Source of the DNA: an uncultured Oscillospiraceae bacterium
GTDB lineage: Bacteria; Bacillota; Clostridia; Oscillospirales; Oscillospiraceae
Reading direction: 5' to 3'
Assembly (NCBI GenBank): GCA_910587505.1
Contig: CAJULD010000003.1
Location: 1-64,000, forward strand
Length of the DNA: 64,000 nucleotides
The stretch's first letter is position 1; each line of letters opens with the position of its first letter. A program made the translations under genes and the position numbers. The notes below the pieces were generated by a model. The model made no database searches. It was given only the letters and a program-made list of their open reading frames with translations, and was not told where the DNA came from. Of the stretch, positions 1-7,465 are shown in pieces.

Positions 1-6
1 GACACT

Positions 7-138
7 ATGGAACTCGTACAGGATGAAAGAGGTGACGAGTACCTGATTCCGAGAGATGATATGCCGCCCGCTGGGTGCAGAGCTTGTGGAGGTCCATATC
101 CCCACTGCAAAACATCTTGCAAGATGTATGACGACTAA
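7..138 (+). CDS. Small Cys-rich protein, possibly 5'-truncated
   Basis: Not recognised. The frame is open from the window edge and the first ATG is at 7, so the true start may lie outside. The 43-residue product is acidic in its first half and ends in a Cys/His cluster with C-x2-C, H-C and S-C pairs, which could bind zinc. It heads a run of small accessory ORFs separated by hairpins, a layout typical of integrative elements. The ribosome binding site is not visible. Real coding is inferred from the motif and from the tidy stop before the next promoter-like repeat. Confidence 0.45.
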   Translation: MELVQDERGDEYLIPRDDMPPAGCRACGGPYPHCKTSCKMYDD

Positions 139-211
139 TCATTATCAAAATGGAGGGAGTCCTAGGAAACCGGGGCTCTTTCTCTTTATCTCTGAACTTT
201 GTGAGGAGATT

Positions 212-238
212 CGCAGATTTTGCAAATCGTATTATGGA
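212..238 (+). promoter_or_regulatory. Promoter-like repeat, copy 1
   Basis: A 27-bp block ending in TATTATGGA matches 26 of 27 positions at 1305-1331 in front of the LytTR regulator gene. TATTAT (230-235) resembles a -10 box, but no convincing -35 lies 17 bp upstream, so an activator or another sigma factor may be needed. Shorter relatives of the same block (CCGCAG then CTATTATGGA) lie at 1002-1020. Confidence 0.5.
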
Positions 239-246
239 AAGGAAGT

Positions 247-270
247 ATGAGAGACGCATGTTGTTGGTGA
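247..270 (+). other. Possible 7-aa leader peptide ORF
   Basis: A purine-rich GGAAAGGAAG is followed by ATG and codons reading M-R-D-A-C-C-W then TGA. The micro-ORF sits between the repeat promoter and a hairpin plus T-run (283-322), as in attenuation leaders. A small hairpin, GTTGG/CCAAC (263-279), overlaps its end. It could equally be chance. Confidence 0.25.
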
Positions 271-282
271 AAACCCAACCAT

Positions 283-322
283 CTACGAGGAGTGCGATCC
301 TCCCTCGTAGCCTTTTCTTTTT
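283..322 (+). terminator. Intrinsic terminator or attenuator
   Basis: Perfect 8-bp stem CTACGAGG / CCTCGTAG (283-290, 303-310) followed by a pyrimidine run CCTTTTCTTTTTATTTTC. It lies just upstream of the start of the next CDS, so it may control read-through into it. Confidence 0.65.
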
Positions 323-342
323 ATTTTCTTGGAGGGATTGTG

Positions 343-702
343 ATGCGCTATCATTTCGAGAAGCCGGCTGTTTCGTTGTCGATGTATGGTCGGCGTTATA
401 TTTGCAACCATCCAGTGTATGACAGTTGCACCTTGTTCGAGATTGATGAAAAGGGTTTAGCTGTGATACAGCAGAGATTTGATCCTAAGACAAAGAGTAC
501 ATCCTGGACAGAGGTAGACGCCTATTTGACCGACGTTTTATATTTGCACCCCAAGTTCAAGGAGTTCTTTGACAGTCGGGCCAGAACTTGTACGGACGGC
601 CTCTACCCCACTGTAACAATTCGGCAAATCATGTGGGCGCTGAAGATGAAACCTCTACCCAAGCAGAAATGGGAGACTGTGTTCGACCGAAGAAACATTT
701 GA
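343..702 (+). CDS. Conserved hypothetical protein of accessory DNA, 119 aa
   Basis: Function unknown. GGAGGG at 331-336 places the start at ATG 343; an in-frame GTG directly precedes it and the frame is open further upstream without a binding site. The product is soluble, basic at its C-terminus, with no signal peptide or membrane segment. It includes two Cys-bearing segments and a central run rich in Phe and Tyr. I believe similar proteins occur in integrative elements of Clostridia, but this is recollection only. It follows a hairpin terminator/attenuator and precedes a zinc-ribbon ORF. Confidence 0.65.
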   Translation: MRYHFEKPAVSLSMYGRRYICNHPVYDSCTLFEIDEKGLAVIQQRFDPKTKSTSWTEVDAYLTDVLYLHPKFKEFFDSRARTCTDGLYPTVTIRQIMWALKMKPLPKQKWETVFDRRNI

Positions 703-759
703 TTCGCATAAATTGCAACGTCCTTTATGGAAAAAACTTTATTATGGGGGTATTTAATC

Positions 760-942
760 ATGATTGTTGAAAAGAGAGTTTATAGATTTGACTGCCCGAA
801 ATGCCATAGTGTATGGAGTGCCGAACCATTGGACTTGACATTTAAGACGTTCAAGGTCGGCTTTACATGCCCCGTGTGCAAGAAGGAAAGTCGAATTCTC
901 AAGACCAAAGTATCTATAGTCACGACAAGATCCGTCGGATAA
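760..942 (+). CDS. Small zinc-ribbon protein, 60 aa
   Basis: Start chosen at ATG 760 because GGGGGT lies 9 bases upstream; the frame is open from 727. The protein carries two CPxC knuckles (C-P-K-C near residue 13 and C-P-V-C near residue 38), the layout of a zinc ribbon, with a basic C-terminus. Such proteins bind nucleic acid or act as small structural domains; the partner is unknown. It ends in front of a strong terminator (956-991). Confidence 0.6.
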   Translation: MIVEKRVYRFDCPKCHSVWSAEPLDLTFKTFKVGFTCPVCKKESRILKTKVSIVTTRSVG

Positions 943-955
943 TAGAGTAAACCGA

Positions 956-991
956 AGAGAAAGAGCCTGTAAAGGCTCTTTCTCTGTTTTT
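956..991 (+). terminator. Rho-independent terminator
   Basis: Perfect 12-bp stem AGAGAAAGAGCC / GGCTCTTTCTCT with a TGTAAA loop, followed by GTTTTT. It closes the transcription unit of the zinc-ribbon gene. Confidence 0.9.
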
Positions 992-1051
992 AGCGCCAAT
1001 TCCGCAGCCCCTATTATGGATACCAATACCTATGAAAGGGGGTTAAGGAGT

Positions 1052-1267
1052 ATGGATGAGATGAAAATTGAATCGAAGTTCACGAGAGGAATCGTGTCGA
1101 GGTTTATCGAGAAGGTCATGCGTGACAAATTGGGCTACAACTTAGATGTTCAGCTCAACAAGTTTCGCACGACCGTCATTGATGAGAAGACACACGTCCA
1201 TCTGGATATCGAACTGGATCTTAGCAAAGAAGAACTTGACAAACTGTTAAAGAGTATTGGCCTCTAA
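1052..1267 (+). CDS. Small hypothetical protein, 71 aa
   Basis: Not recognised. The frame opens at 1016, but AAGGAG at 1045-1050 favours ATG 1052. The product is charged, predicted mostly helical at its N-terminus with a beta-like central stretch, and ends in an acidic/Leu-rich helix. No membrane segment or metal motif is seen. It is flanked by terminators at 956-991 and 1272-1300, so it is probably its own transcription unit within the accessory cassette. Confidence 0.6.
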   Translation: MDEMKIESKFTRGIVSRFIEKVMRDKLGYNLDVQLNKFRTTVIDEKTHVHLDIELDLSKEELDKLLKSIGL

Positions 1268-1271
1268 AGGC

Positions 1272-1300
1272 AGGGCCGCGTAACAGCGGCTCTTGTCTTT
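1272..1300 (+). terminator. Hairpin terminator
   Basis: Eight-pair stem (1272-1279 with 1286-1293, one G-T pair), loop GTAACA, followed by TGTCTTTCTT. Confidence 0.65.
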
Positions 1301-1304
1301 CTTC

Positions 1305-1331
1305 CGCAGATTTTACAAATCGTATTATGGA
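1305..1331 (+). promoter_or_regulatory. Promoter-like repeat, copy 2
   Basis: Same 27-bp block as 212-238 with a single G-to-A change. It sits 14 bases upstream of the LytTR response regulator start, suggesting that this regulator is expressed by the same signal as the accessory cassette. Confidence 0.5.
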
Positions 1332-1345
1332 GAGAAGGTGCGGCA

Positions 1346-2056
1346 ATGCGCATTGCCATTTGTGATGATGAAGGGGCCTTAACGGCACAGGTGGAGCTGC
1401 TTACTGCATGTTGGAGCCAGGAGCGGAGCTGCCCGTGCTCTGTCCGCACCTTTTCAAGCGGCGAGGAGATGCTCTTCGAGACGGCGGGCAGCTACCCCTT
1501 CGATTTGATCCTGCTGGACATCGACCTGGGCGGCGGGCAGCTCAGCGGGCTGGAACTGGCTCGGAAAATCCGGGAGACGGATATCCGGACGCCCCTGGCC
1601 TTTCTCACCAATTATCCGGGCCACGTTTTTGAGGGCTACGAGGTCGCCGCCCTGCGCTATCTCATGAAACCGGTGACAGAGGAAAACCTCTTTCCCCTGC
1701 TGGATTTGGCTTTGGAGCGTATCGGGCGTGTCAGCCGCTATCTGGTGCTGGAGGTGGACGGGGAGCAGTGCCGGGTGGAGGAGGACAGCATTTTCTATCT
1801 GGAGGCCAAAGGTCACATGGTGCTGCTGGAAACGGCGGCAGGACCCATTACGGTGAAGATATCACTCTCCGCCCTGGCGCACCGGCTGGGAACGGATTTC
1901 ATCCCCACCCACCGCAGCTTTCTGGTGAACCTGCGCCATGTGGAGCGGGTGGGGCGGGGCCAGTGCCTGCTGGAGGGCGGGCGCAGCGTCCCCGTCAGCC
2001 GGGGGGCCTGGGAGGGCCTGAACCGGGCGTTCATCGACTACTACCGGGAGGCATGA
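1346..2056 (+). CDS. LytTR-family response regulator (AgrA/ComE type)
   Basis: Cytoplasmic transcription regulator, 236 aa. The receiver domain (about 1-120) has the acidic pair D-D near residue 7, the phospho-acceptor Asp in LILLDIDLGG and the Lys in LMKP. Residues about 135-236 form a LytTR DNA-binding domain, including the typical THRSFLVN segment. The next gene, two bases downstream, is a GHKL kinase and two ABC exporters follow, so a signal sensed by the kinase probably controls the exporters. Start ATG 1346 follows AGAAGG. A neighbouring promoter repeat links it to the upstream accessory genes. Confidence 0.9.
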   Translation: MRIAICDDEGALTAQVELLTACWSQERSCPCSVRTFSSGEEMLFETAGSYPFDLILLDIDLGGGQLSGLELARKIRETDIRTPLAFLTNYPGHVFEGYEVAALRYLMKPVTEENLFPLLDLALERIGRVSRYLVLEVDGEQCRVEEDSIFYLEAKGHMVLLETAAGPITVKISLSALAHRLGTDFIPTHRSFLVNLRHVERVGRGQCLLEGGRSVPVSRGAWEGLNRAFIDYYREA

Positions 2057-2057
2057 C

Positions 2058-2783
2058 ATGAAACCCTGGATCATCCTTCTGGCCGCCGGTCTGGCGGCAG
2101 CGGCGGCGGGGGCAGTCGCGGTGACGGTATGGGTGCTGCTGCGGCGCAGTGACCAGCGGATCGCCTCCTATCAGAATAAGCTCCTGGCCCGGCAGATCGC
2201 GGAGGTGGAGAACCTGTACCTCACCATGCGGGGCTGGCGGCACGACTATCACAACCACCTGCAAACCCTCAAGGCCCGCATGGACATGGGACAGACCGCA
2301 GGGGCCAGGGACTATCTTGACCGTCTGGAGGAGGACCTGGACGGCATCCGCGCCCTGGCGGAGACGGGGAACGTCAGCATAGACGCTATCCTCAACGCCA
2401 AGCTCTCCCTGGTGCTCAAGCAGGGCATCGACCTCAACTTCAAGGTCGCGGTGCCCAGGAGCCTCACCGTCTCTGACATCGACCTGTGCGTCATCCTGGG
2501 CAACCTCATCGACAACGCCATGGAATCCTGCGAAAAGGTGGTGGAGGAGCAGCGCTTCCTGCGGCTCTACATCGGTGTCCTCAAGCAGCAGCTCTATATT
2601 TCCATCTCCAACGCCACCGCTGAGACTGTGCGGAAGATCGACGCCGCCTACATCTCTGCCAAGCGGGGCAATCACGGCCACGGTCTCAGGCGCATTGACC
2701 GCGTTGTGGAAAAATACGGCGGCTATGTCAACCGGCAGAACGAACCGGGGGTGTTCGCCACGGAGATTCTGCTGCCGCTGTAA
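2058..2783 (+). CDS. GHKL sensor histidine kinase (AgrC-like), single-membrane-pass
   Basis: Partner kinase of the preceding LytTR regulator, 241 aa. One N-terminal membrane helix (about 4-28) is followed by a dimerisation helix with the phospho-acceptor His in RHDYHNH, an N box (NLIDNA) and a glycine-rich HGLRRI motif of the ATPase domain. It lacks the multi-pass sensor domain of true AgrC, so it may sense through another membrane protein, perhaps the ABC transporters downstream. GGGAGG precedes the start and the gene is two bases from the regulator. Confidence 0.9.
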   Translation: MKPWIILLAAGLAAAAAGAVAVTVWVLLRRSDQRIASYQNKLLARQIAEVENLYLTMRGWRHDYHNHLQTLKARMDMGQTAGARDYLDRLEEDLDGIRALAETGNVSIDAILNAKLSLVLKQGIDLNFKVAVPRSLTVSDIDLCVILGNLIDNAMESCEKVVEEQRFLRLYIGVLKQQLYISISNATAETVRKIDAAYISAKRGNHGHGLRRIDRVVEKYGGYVNRQNEPGVFATEILLPL

Positions 2784-2797
2784 ATATCTCCCATGCT

Positions 2798-2841
2798 ATC
2801 CGTGCTCGAATTTCTGCAATTCGTGCACGGATTCGTTTTTT
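2798..2841 (+). terminator. Terminator between kinase and exporter genes
   Basis: Stem ATCCGTGC / GCACGGAT (2798-2805, 2825-2832), with a second inner pairing CGAATT/AATTCG, then TCGTTTTTT. It probably partly separates the two-component genes from the ABC genes. Confidence 0.85.
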
Positions 2842-2851
2842 ATGGGAGGAT

Positions 2852-4717
2852 ATGATATACTTGGTCAGCGAACAGGAAGGAGTGATTTCTCTGGAAGAAA
2901 AAAAGCGGCACTCGACAGCGGCAAATGTCCTGTACCTGCTGCGTCATGTAACAAAAGCGGACCGCACGTATCTGCCGGCTTTGGCGGCAACACTGGCGGT
3001 AAAGCTGGCGCTGCCGGTAGTAGCAACACTGTTGCCCACGGCGGCAGTGTCTGCGTTGACCCAGGGCGGAAGTATGGGGCAGTATCTTGCGGCAATTACA
3101 GGGCTGATGGCCCTGTACGCCCTGGGGACGGTGCTCAGCGGGCGCCTGACCCGGGTGATGGGCCTGAAGAATATGCGTTTTCGCATCCGGACCTTTGTGC
3201 CGATTCAATTCCGCAAAGCCCTCACAATGGACTTCTGCCTGCTGGAATCGCCGGAGGGCCAGAAAAAGGCGGCCACTGCCGACGCGGCATTGCGCAGCAA
3301 CGATGTTGGCGTGGAGGGAATGCTCCGGCATCTGGAGCCGTGGCTGCTCAACCTCATCGGCATGGTGCTGTATGGAGCGGCGGCGGTGCGGCTGGACCGG
3401 CGCATCCTTCTGGTGCTGCTGGCCATGACCGGGGCCAACTATCTCATTGCCCTCTGGGCCTGGCGCTTTAATATGCGCACGAAACCGAAAGCGGATACCT
3501 TTCTTCAAGGCCACAAGTACCTGCGGCGAGAGGGGGAACAGCCTGCCAATGGCAAGGATATCCGCCTCTACCGCATGGAAAAGTGGCTCATGGACGCCCA
3601 CAACGCCTGTGTCATGGGCCGGGATAAGTGGCGGCGGCAGTCCTTTGGACGAAGGGCCCTGCGCTCGGTCAGTGACAGTTTGTTTCTGGTGGCTCGGGAC
3701 GCCCTGGCTTATGCCATGCTGGTGGAGTCGTTCCTGGCCGGAACTGTTGACGCGGCGGGATTTACCCTGACCATCGGCATCATCTCTACGTTCACAAATT
3801 GGCTCAACGAATTTGTGGCCACCAGCGATGACTGGCGCTATGAGACGCTGGAGGTGGACGATCTGCGGGACTTTCTGGAACAGAAGGACGTGCTCAACCA
3901 CGGCCCCGGGTCAGATATCTCCCAGGTCAAATGCCCGCCCGAAGTGGAACTGCGGGACGTTACCTTTACCTGCCCCGGGCAGGAAAGGCCGGTCATCGAT
4001 CACCTGTCCCTCGCCATCCGTCCGGGGGAGAAAATTGCCCTGGTGGGCCTCAACGGTGCGGGGAAGACCACCCTGGTCAAACTTCTCTCCGGCCTCTACA
4101 AGCCGGACAGCGGTAAAATTCTGGTGGACGGCGTACCCACCACCGACTTCAATGCCGCCGAGTACCTCCGACTGGTTGGGACGCTGTATCAGGACGTGAA
4201 CATTCTCCCCTTCACCATCGGGGAGAACGTCTCCGGCCGGGAGGACTATGACCACGCCAGGGTCTGGTCCTGTCTGGAGCAGGCGGGGCTGAAGGAGGCG
4301 GTGGAGGCTTTGCCTGAGGGGCTGGACACCTCCATCACCCAGCAGCTGGAGCGGGACGGAGTAAATCTTTCCGGCGGGCAGCAGCAGCGGCTGCTCTTTG
4401 CCCGGGCGCTGTACAAGAACGCGCCTCTGCTCATTCTGGATGAGCCCACCGCTGCTCTCGACCCTCTGGCAGAAGCGGATCTTTACCAGAAATATGCCCG
4501 GACTGCCGGGGGAAAGACCAGCGTATTCATCTCCCACCGCCTCAGCTCCACCCGGTTCTGCGACCGGGTGGTCTACATGGAGCATGGCCGCGCCGCCGAG
4601 GTGGGCACACACCAGGAGCTGCTGGAGCAGGGCGGGAAATATGCGGAGCTGTTTCAGCTCCAGAGTTCTTACTACCGCGAGGAAAAGGAGGCGCAGCATG
4701 AAAACGCCCAAAAGTGA
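2852..4717 (+). CDS. ABC exporter half-transporter (membrane + ATPase)
   Basis: Half-transporter of 621 aa with an N-terminal membrane domain (about 40-330) and a C-terminal nucleotide-binding domain. Walker A (GLNGAGKTT), signature LSGGQQQR and Walker B (LLILDEPTAALD) are intact. There is no N-terminal C39 peptidase domain, so it does not mature a leader peptide by itself. It overlaps the next half-transporter by 20 bases, suggesting a heterodimer. Together with the LytTR/GHKL pair it resembles peptide-export or self-protection loci, but no precursor peptide gene is seen. GGGAGGA precedes ATG 2852. Confidence 0.9.
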   Translation: MIYLVSEQEGVISLEEKKRHSTAANVLYLLRHVTKADRTYLPALAATLAVKLALPVVATLLPTAAVSALTQGGSMGQYLAAITGLMALYALGTVLSGRLTRVMGLKNMRFRIRTFVPIQFRKALTMDFCLLESPEGQKKAATADAALRSNDVGVEGMLRHLEPWLLNLIGMVLYGAAAVRLDRRILLVLLAMTGANYLIALWAWRFNMRTKPKADTFLQGHKYLRREGEQPANGKDIRLYRMEKWLMDAHNACVMGRDKWRRQSFGRRALRSVSDSLFLVARDALAYAMLVESFLAGTVDAAGFTLTIGIISTFTNWLNEFVATSDDWRYETLEVDDLRDFLEQKDVLNHGPGSDISQVKCPPEVELRDVTFTCPGQERPVIDHLSLAIRPGEKIALVGLNGAGKTTLVKLLSGLYKPDSGKILVDGVPTTDFNAAEYLRLVGTLYQDVNILPFTIGENVSGREDYDHARVWSCLEQAGLKEAVEALPEGLDTSITQQLERDGVNLSGGQQQRLLFARALYKNAPLLILDEPTAALDPLAEADLYQKYARTAGGKTSVFISHRLSSTRFCDRVVYMEHGRAAEVGTHQELLEQGGKYAELFQLQSSYYREEKEAQHENAQK

Positions 4718-6536
4718 CTTTTTCCGGGACTGCCGCCGGTTGATTGCCCTGGTACAGCGCAAACGTCCCGCTGTGCTCCCGGCAGCGCTGCTTACCGCTG
4801 TATTGGAGAGCGCCTTTCCCTTTGTAAACATTATCTTCGGCGCCCTCATCCTGGACCGTCTCCTGACAGGGGACGAGGGAGTCATGGTACTGGTCTGGTG
4901 GATGATCGGACTGGACTTTGCACTGGGGTGCAGCAGCCGTGTGCTGCGCTGGCTCTGCCGGGCGGAGGCGCTCACCGCTGACGAGCTGGCCCTTGGGGCC
5001 ATGACGGAGAAGTGCATGACCATGGACTATCAACAGTTAGAGACACAAGAGATCATGGACAAAAAAGTCCGTGCAGATGAGGAGAGCAACAGTTTGGGCG
5101 GGTTGTTTGGCTTTGTCTGGGCATTCTCCGAGCTTTTGGGTCATGGCTTGACCATACTCTATGCCCTCGTTACTGTTAGCTGCCTCTTTGCCGTAAGCAC
5201 CCTTCCGGCAGACGCAGACAGCCGGGTTCGGACGCTGAATTCTCCCTGGACGGCACTGGCGGCGGTGGTGCTGGCCCTGATGGTGCCGCTGGCCTGTATC
5301 CCGCTGACGAAATGGGGTAATCGAGTAAACCTGGAATGGCATAACCACAATATAGACTGCAACCGCCGCATGATAACATTTAGTCGAATTATAAACAGTT
5401 ACCAGCAGGGAAAAGATCAACGGACCTACGAAATCAGTGAGATGCTTTTAGGAAAATGCGAGCGGGTGGCGGATACCTTTTGCAGACATGCAAAGGTCTT
5501 CGGCCTGCGCACCCAGGCCATCCAAAATCTTGTGGCGGTGGTAAACCTGACCACGGTGCTCATCGCCTATCTTTTCGTGGGGCTGAAAGCCATGGCGGGC
5601 CTCATTACGGTGGGCATGGTGTCCATGCAGGTGGGGGCCATCACGGCCCTGGCCGGGGCGGTGCGGGAGGCGGTGGATTTGGTGGGCCAACTGGACCTCC
5701 AGCGCAAGTACCTCAAGGAGTATGTCGATTTCCTGGCCATCCCTTCGGAGAAATACAACGGTACCCTTCCTGTGGAAAAACGGAATGACGGGGACTACGA
5801 CCTGGAGTTCCGGGACGTGAGCTTCCGCTATCCCAACCAGGAGCAGTGGAGCCTGCGCCATGTAACCTGTACCCTGCCCAAGGGCCGGAAGCTGGCTATC
5901 GTGGGTCCCAACGGCGCGGGGAAGACCACCTTCATCAAGCTCCTCTGCCGCCTCTACGACCCCACGGAGGGGGAGATCCTCCTCAACGGCATCGACATCT
6001 GCAAGTACGACTACGGGGAGTACCTGTCCCTGCTGTCGGTGGTGTTCCAGGACTTCAAGCTCTTCTCCATGAAGCTGGGGGAGAACGTGGCCGCCAGCGT
6101 GGACTACGATCCGCAACGGGTCTGGGAGTGCCTGGAAAAAGCGGGGATGCGGGAGCGGGTGGAGCAGATGCCGGAGGGCCTGGAAACCGGTCTCTACCAG
6201 CAGAAAGAGGACGGAGTAGAGATTTCCGGCGGCGAAGCCCAGAAGCTGGCCATTGCCCGGGCCCTCTACAGGGATGCGCCTGTCGTTATTCTGGATGAAC
6301 CCACCGCCGCTTTGGACCCGGTCAGCGAATACGAAATCTATAGCCGCTTTGGCCAGATGGTGGAGGGCAAGACCAGCATCTATATCTCTCACCGGATGTC
6401 CTCCTGCCGCTTCTGCGATCTGGTATTCGTTTTTGACGGCGGGGCCATTATCCAGAGGGGCGCCCACGAGGAGCTTCTTAACCGGAAGGGAGGGCTCTAT
6501 GCCCGGCTCTGGCAGGCCCAGGCGCAATATTACTGA
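4698..6536 (+). CDS. ABC exporter half-transporter, partner of the preceding gene
   Basis: Second half of the likely heterodimer, 612 aa. The open frame runs upstream to 4398, but the start is ATG 4698 with AAAAGGAGG just before it, inside the end of the previous gene. The membrane domain spans about 20-330; the ATPase has Walker A (GPNGAGKTT), signature ISGGEAQK (a variant of LSGGQ) and Walker B (VVILDEPTAALD). The substrate is unknown. No terminator with a T-run is obvious immediately downstream. Confidence 0.9.
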   Translation: MKTPKSDFFRDCRRLIALVQRKRPAVLPAALLTAVLESAFPFVNIIFGALILDRLLTGDEGVMVLVWWMIGLDFALGCSSRVLRWLCRAEALTADELALGAMTEKCMTMDYQQLETQEIMDKKVRADEESNSLGGLFGFVWAFSELLGHGLTILYALVTVSCLFAVSTLPADADSRVRTLNSPWTALAAVVLALMVPLACIPLTKWGNRVNLEWHNHNIDCNRRMITFSRIINSYQQGKDQRTYEISEMLLGKCERVADTFCRHAKVFGLRTQAIQNLVAVVNLTTVLIAYLFVGLKAMAGLITVGMVSMQVGAITALAGAVREAVDLVGQLDLQRKYLKEYVDFLAIPSEKYNGTLPVEKRNDGDYDLEFRDVSFRYPNQEQWSLRHVTCTLPKGRKLAIVGPNGAGKTTFIKLLCRLYDPTEGEILLNGIDICKYDYGEYLSLLSVVFQDFKLFSMKLGENVAASVDYDPQRVWECLEKAGMRERVEQMPEGLETGLYQQKEDGVEISGGEAQKLAIARALYRDAPVVILDEPTAALDPVSEYEIYSRFGQMVEGKTSIYISHRMSSCRFCDLVFVFDGGAIIQRGAHEELLNRKGGLYARLWQAQAQYY

Positions 6537-6674
6537 AAAAGTCAGAAACTCCGGTTACCTGATCCTGTGGTCTGACAGCAGGGGAAAGTAAGCTGTGTTG
6601 CGTCAATATGGCCTGATTTCATATTTCCCCCTGGACGGCATCTTTGAAAATACAGGTTCTCTGGTCAAAATTCC

Positions 6675-6703
6675 TTGATTATCCCCGACGGATGCGGTAT
6701 ACT
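6675..6703 (+). promoter_or_regulatory. Sigma-A-type promoter
   Basis: TTGATT (6675-6680), 17-bp spacer, TATACT (6698-6703), 33 bases before the lipoprotein start. Confidence 0.85.
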
Positions 6704-6735
6704 GTGGCCAACTTGAAAAAGGAGGACAGATATTT

Positions 6736-7332
6736 ATGCACAAAATAAACAGGTTATTCTGGGGACTGCTGGCGTTAGCGGCGGTTTTCCTCAGCGGCTG
6801 CGGCGGAAGCGGCGCGGATAATCCTCCGGAGGACGTCCCGGAGACAAGGAACGAAACGCCCGCTGAAACGGAGCCGGCGCCTGCCGAAACGGAGCCGGAG
6901 GCGCCGGAGATCACCTTTACGGGAACAGATCTGGAGGGAAACGCCGTTTCCTCCGATATCTTTTCTCAATCAAAGCTCACCGTGATCAACGTGTGGGCCA
7001 CCACCTGCAATCCCTGTCTGCGCGAGATGCCGGGACTGGGGGAGCTGGCCGCGGCCTATGACCCGGAAGAGGTCCAGATCGTCGGCATTATCGGCGACGT
7101 ACTGGAGGGAGAGGATCAGACCACCGCGGAAAGCCTGGTGGAAGAGACCGGCGCGGCCTATCCCCATCTGCTCCTGAACGAGTCCATCTATTACGCGCTC
7201 CTGACGGACGTGTACGCCACGCCGACGACCTTCTTTCTGGACAAGGACGGAACGGTGCTGAACACCGTCACCGGCGCAAAGGAGAAAGCGGTCTGGGAGG
7301 AAATCATCAATGGACTTCTGGAAGCGCAGTAG
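6736..7332 (+). CDS. TlpA/ResA-like thioredoxin-fold lipoprotein
   Basis: Extracytoplasmic thiol-disulfide protein of 198 aa. A signal peptide ends in the lipobox LSGC (Cys about 22), so it is lipid-anchored. A Pro/Glu-rich linker follows, then a thioredoxin fold with the active site C-N-P-C (near residue 92) and the cis-Pro region ATPTTF. Its gene overlaps a 50-aa CXXC protein and is followed by a polyferredoxin membrane protein. The likely role is receiving electrons across the membrane to keep thiols reduced outside. A consensus promoter and AAGGAGG precede it. Confidence 0.92.
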   Translation: MHKINRLFWGLLALAAVFLSGCGGSGADNPPEDVPETRNETPAETEPAPAETEPEAPEITFTGTDLEGNAVSSDIFSQSKLTVINVWATTCNPCLREMPGLGELAAAYDPEEVQIVGIIGDVLEGEDQTTAESLVEETGAAYPHLLLNESIYYALLTDVYATPTTFFLDKDGTVLNTVTGAKEKAVWEEIINGLLEAQ

Positions 7333-7462
7333 GCGGTACGTCTGGATCGGAGGCGCTGCGCTGGGGATCCTCTTCCTTGGCGCCGGGGCCCTGGCGGGAG
7401 AGTTTTCCGTGATATGGAAAAAGGCGGTCATGATCTGCCTGGAGTGTATAGGAATCGGGTGA
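7310..7462 (+). CDS. CD1871A-type CXXC-motif small membrane protein, 50 aa
   Basis: Short gene overlapping the end of the lipoprotein gene by 23 bases in another frame. The product has a basic N-terminus, one membrane helix (about 11-30) and ends KKAVMICLECIGIG, carrying the C-L-E-C motif typical of the CD1871A family as I remember it. It is probably the membrane link between the ferredoxin-type protein downstream and the lipoprotein upstream. Tight overlaps on both sides argue for co-expression. Function has not, to my knowledge, been shown. Confidence 0.85.
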   Translation: MDFWKRSRRYVWIGGAALGILFLGAGALAGEFSVIWKKAVMICLECIGIG

Positions 7463-7465
7463 TCT

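Noticed and set aside
2852..6536. Bacteriocin exporter with leader peptidase
   Set aside because: Neither half-transporter has an N-terminal C39 domain and no double-glycine leader ORF was found nearby.
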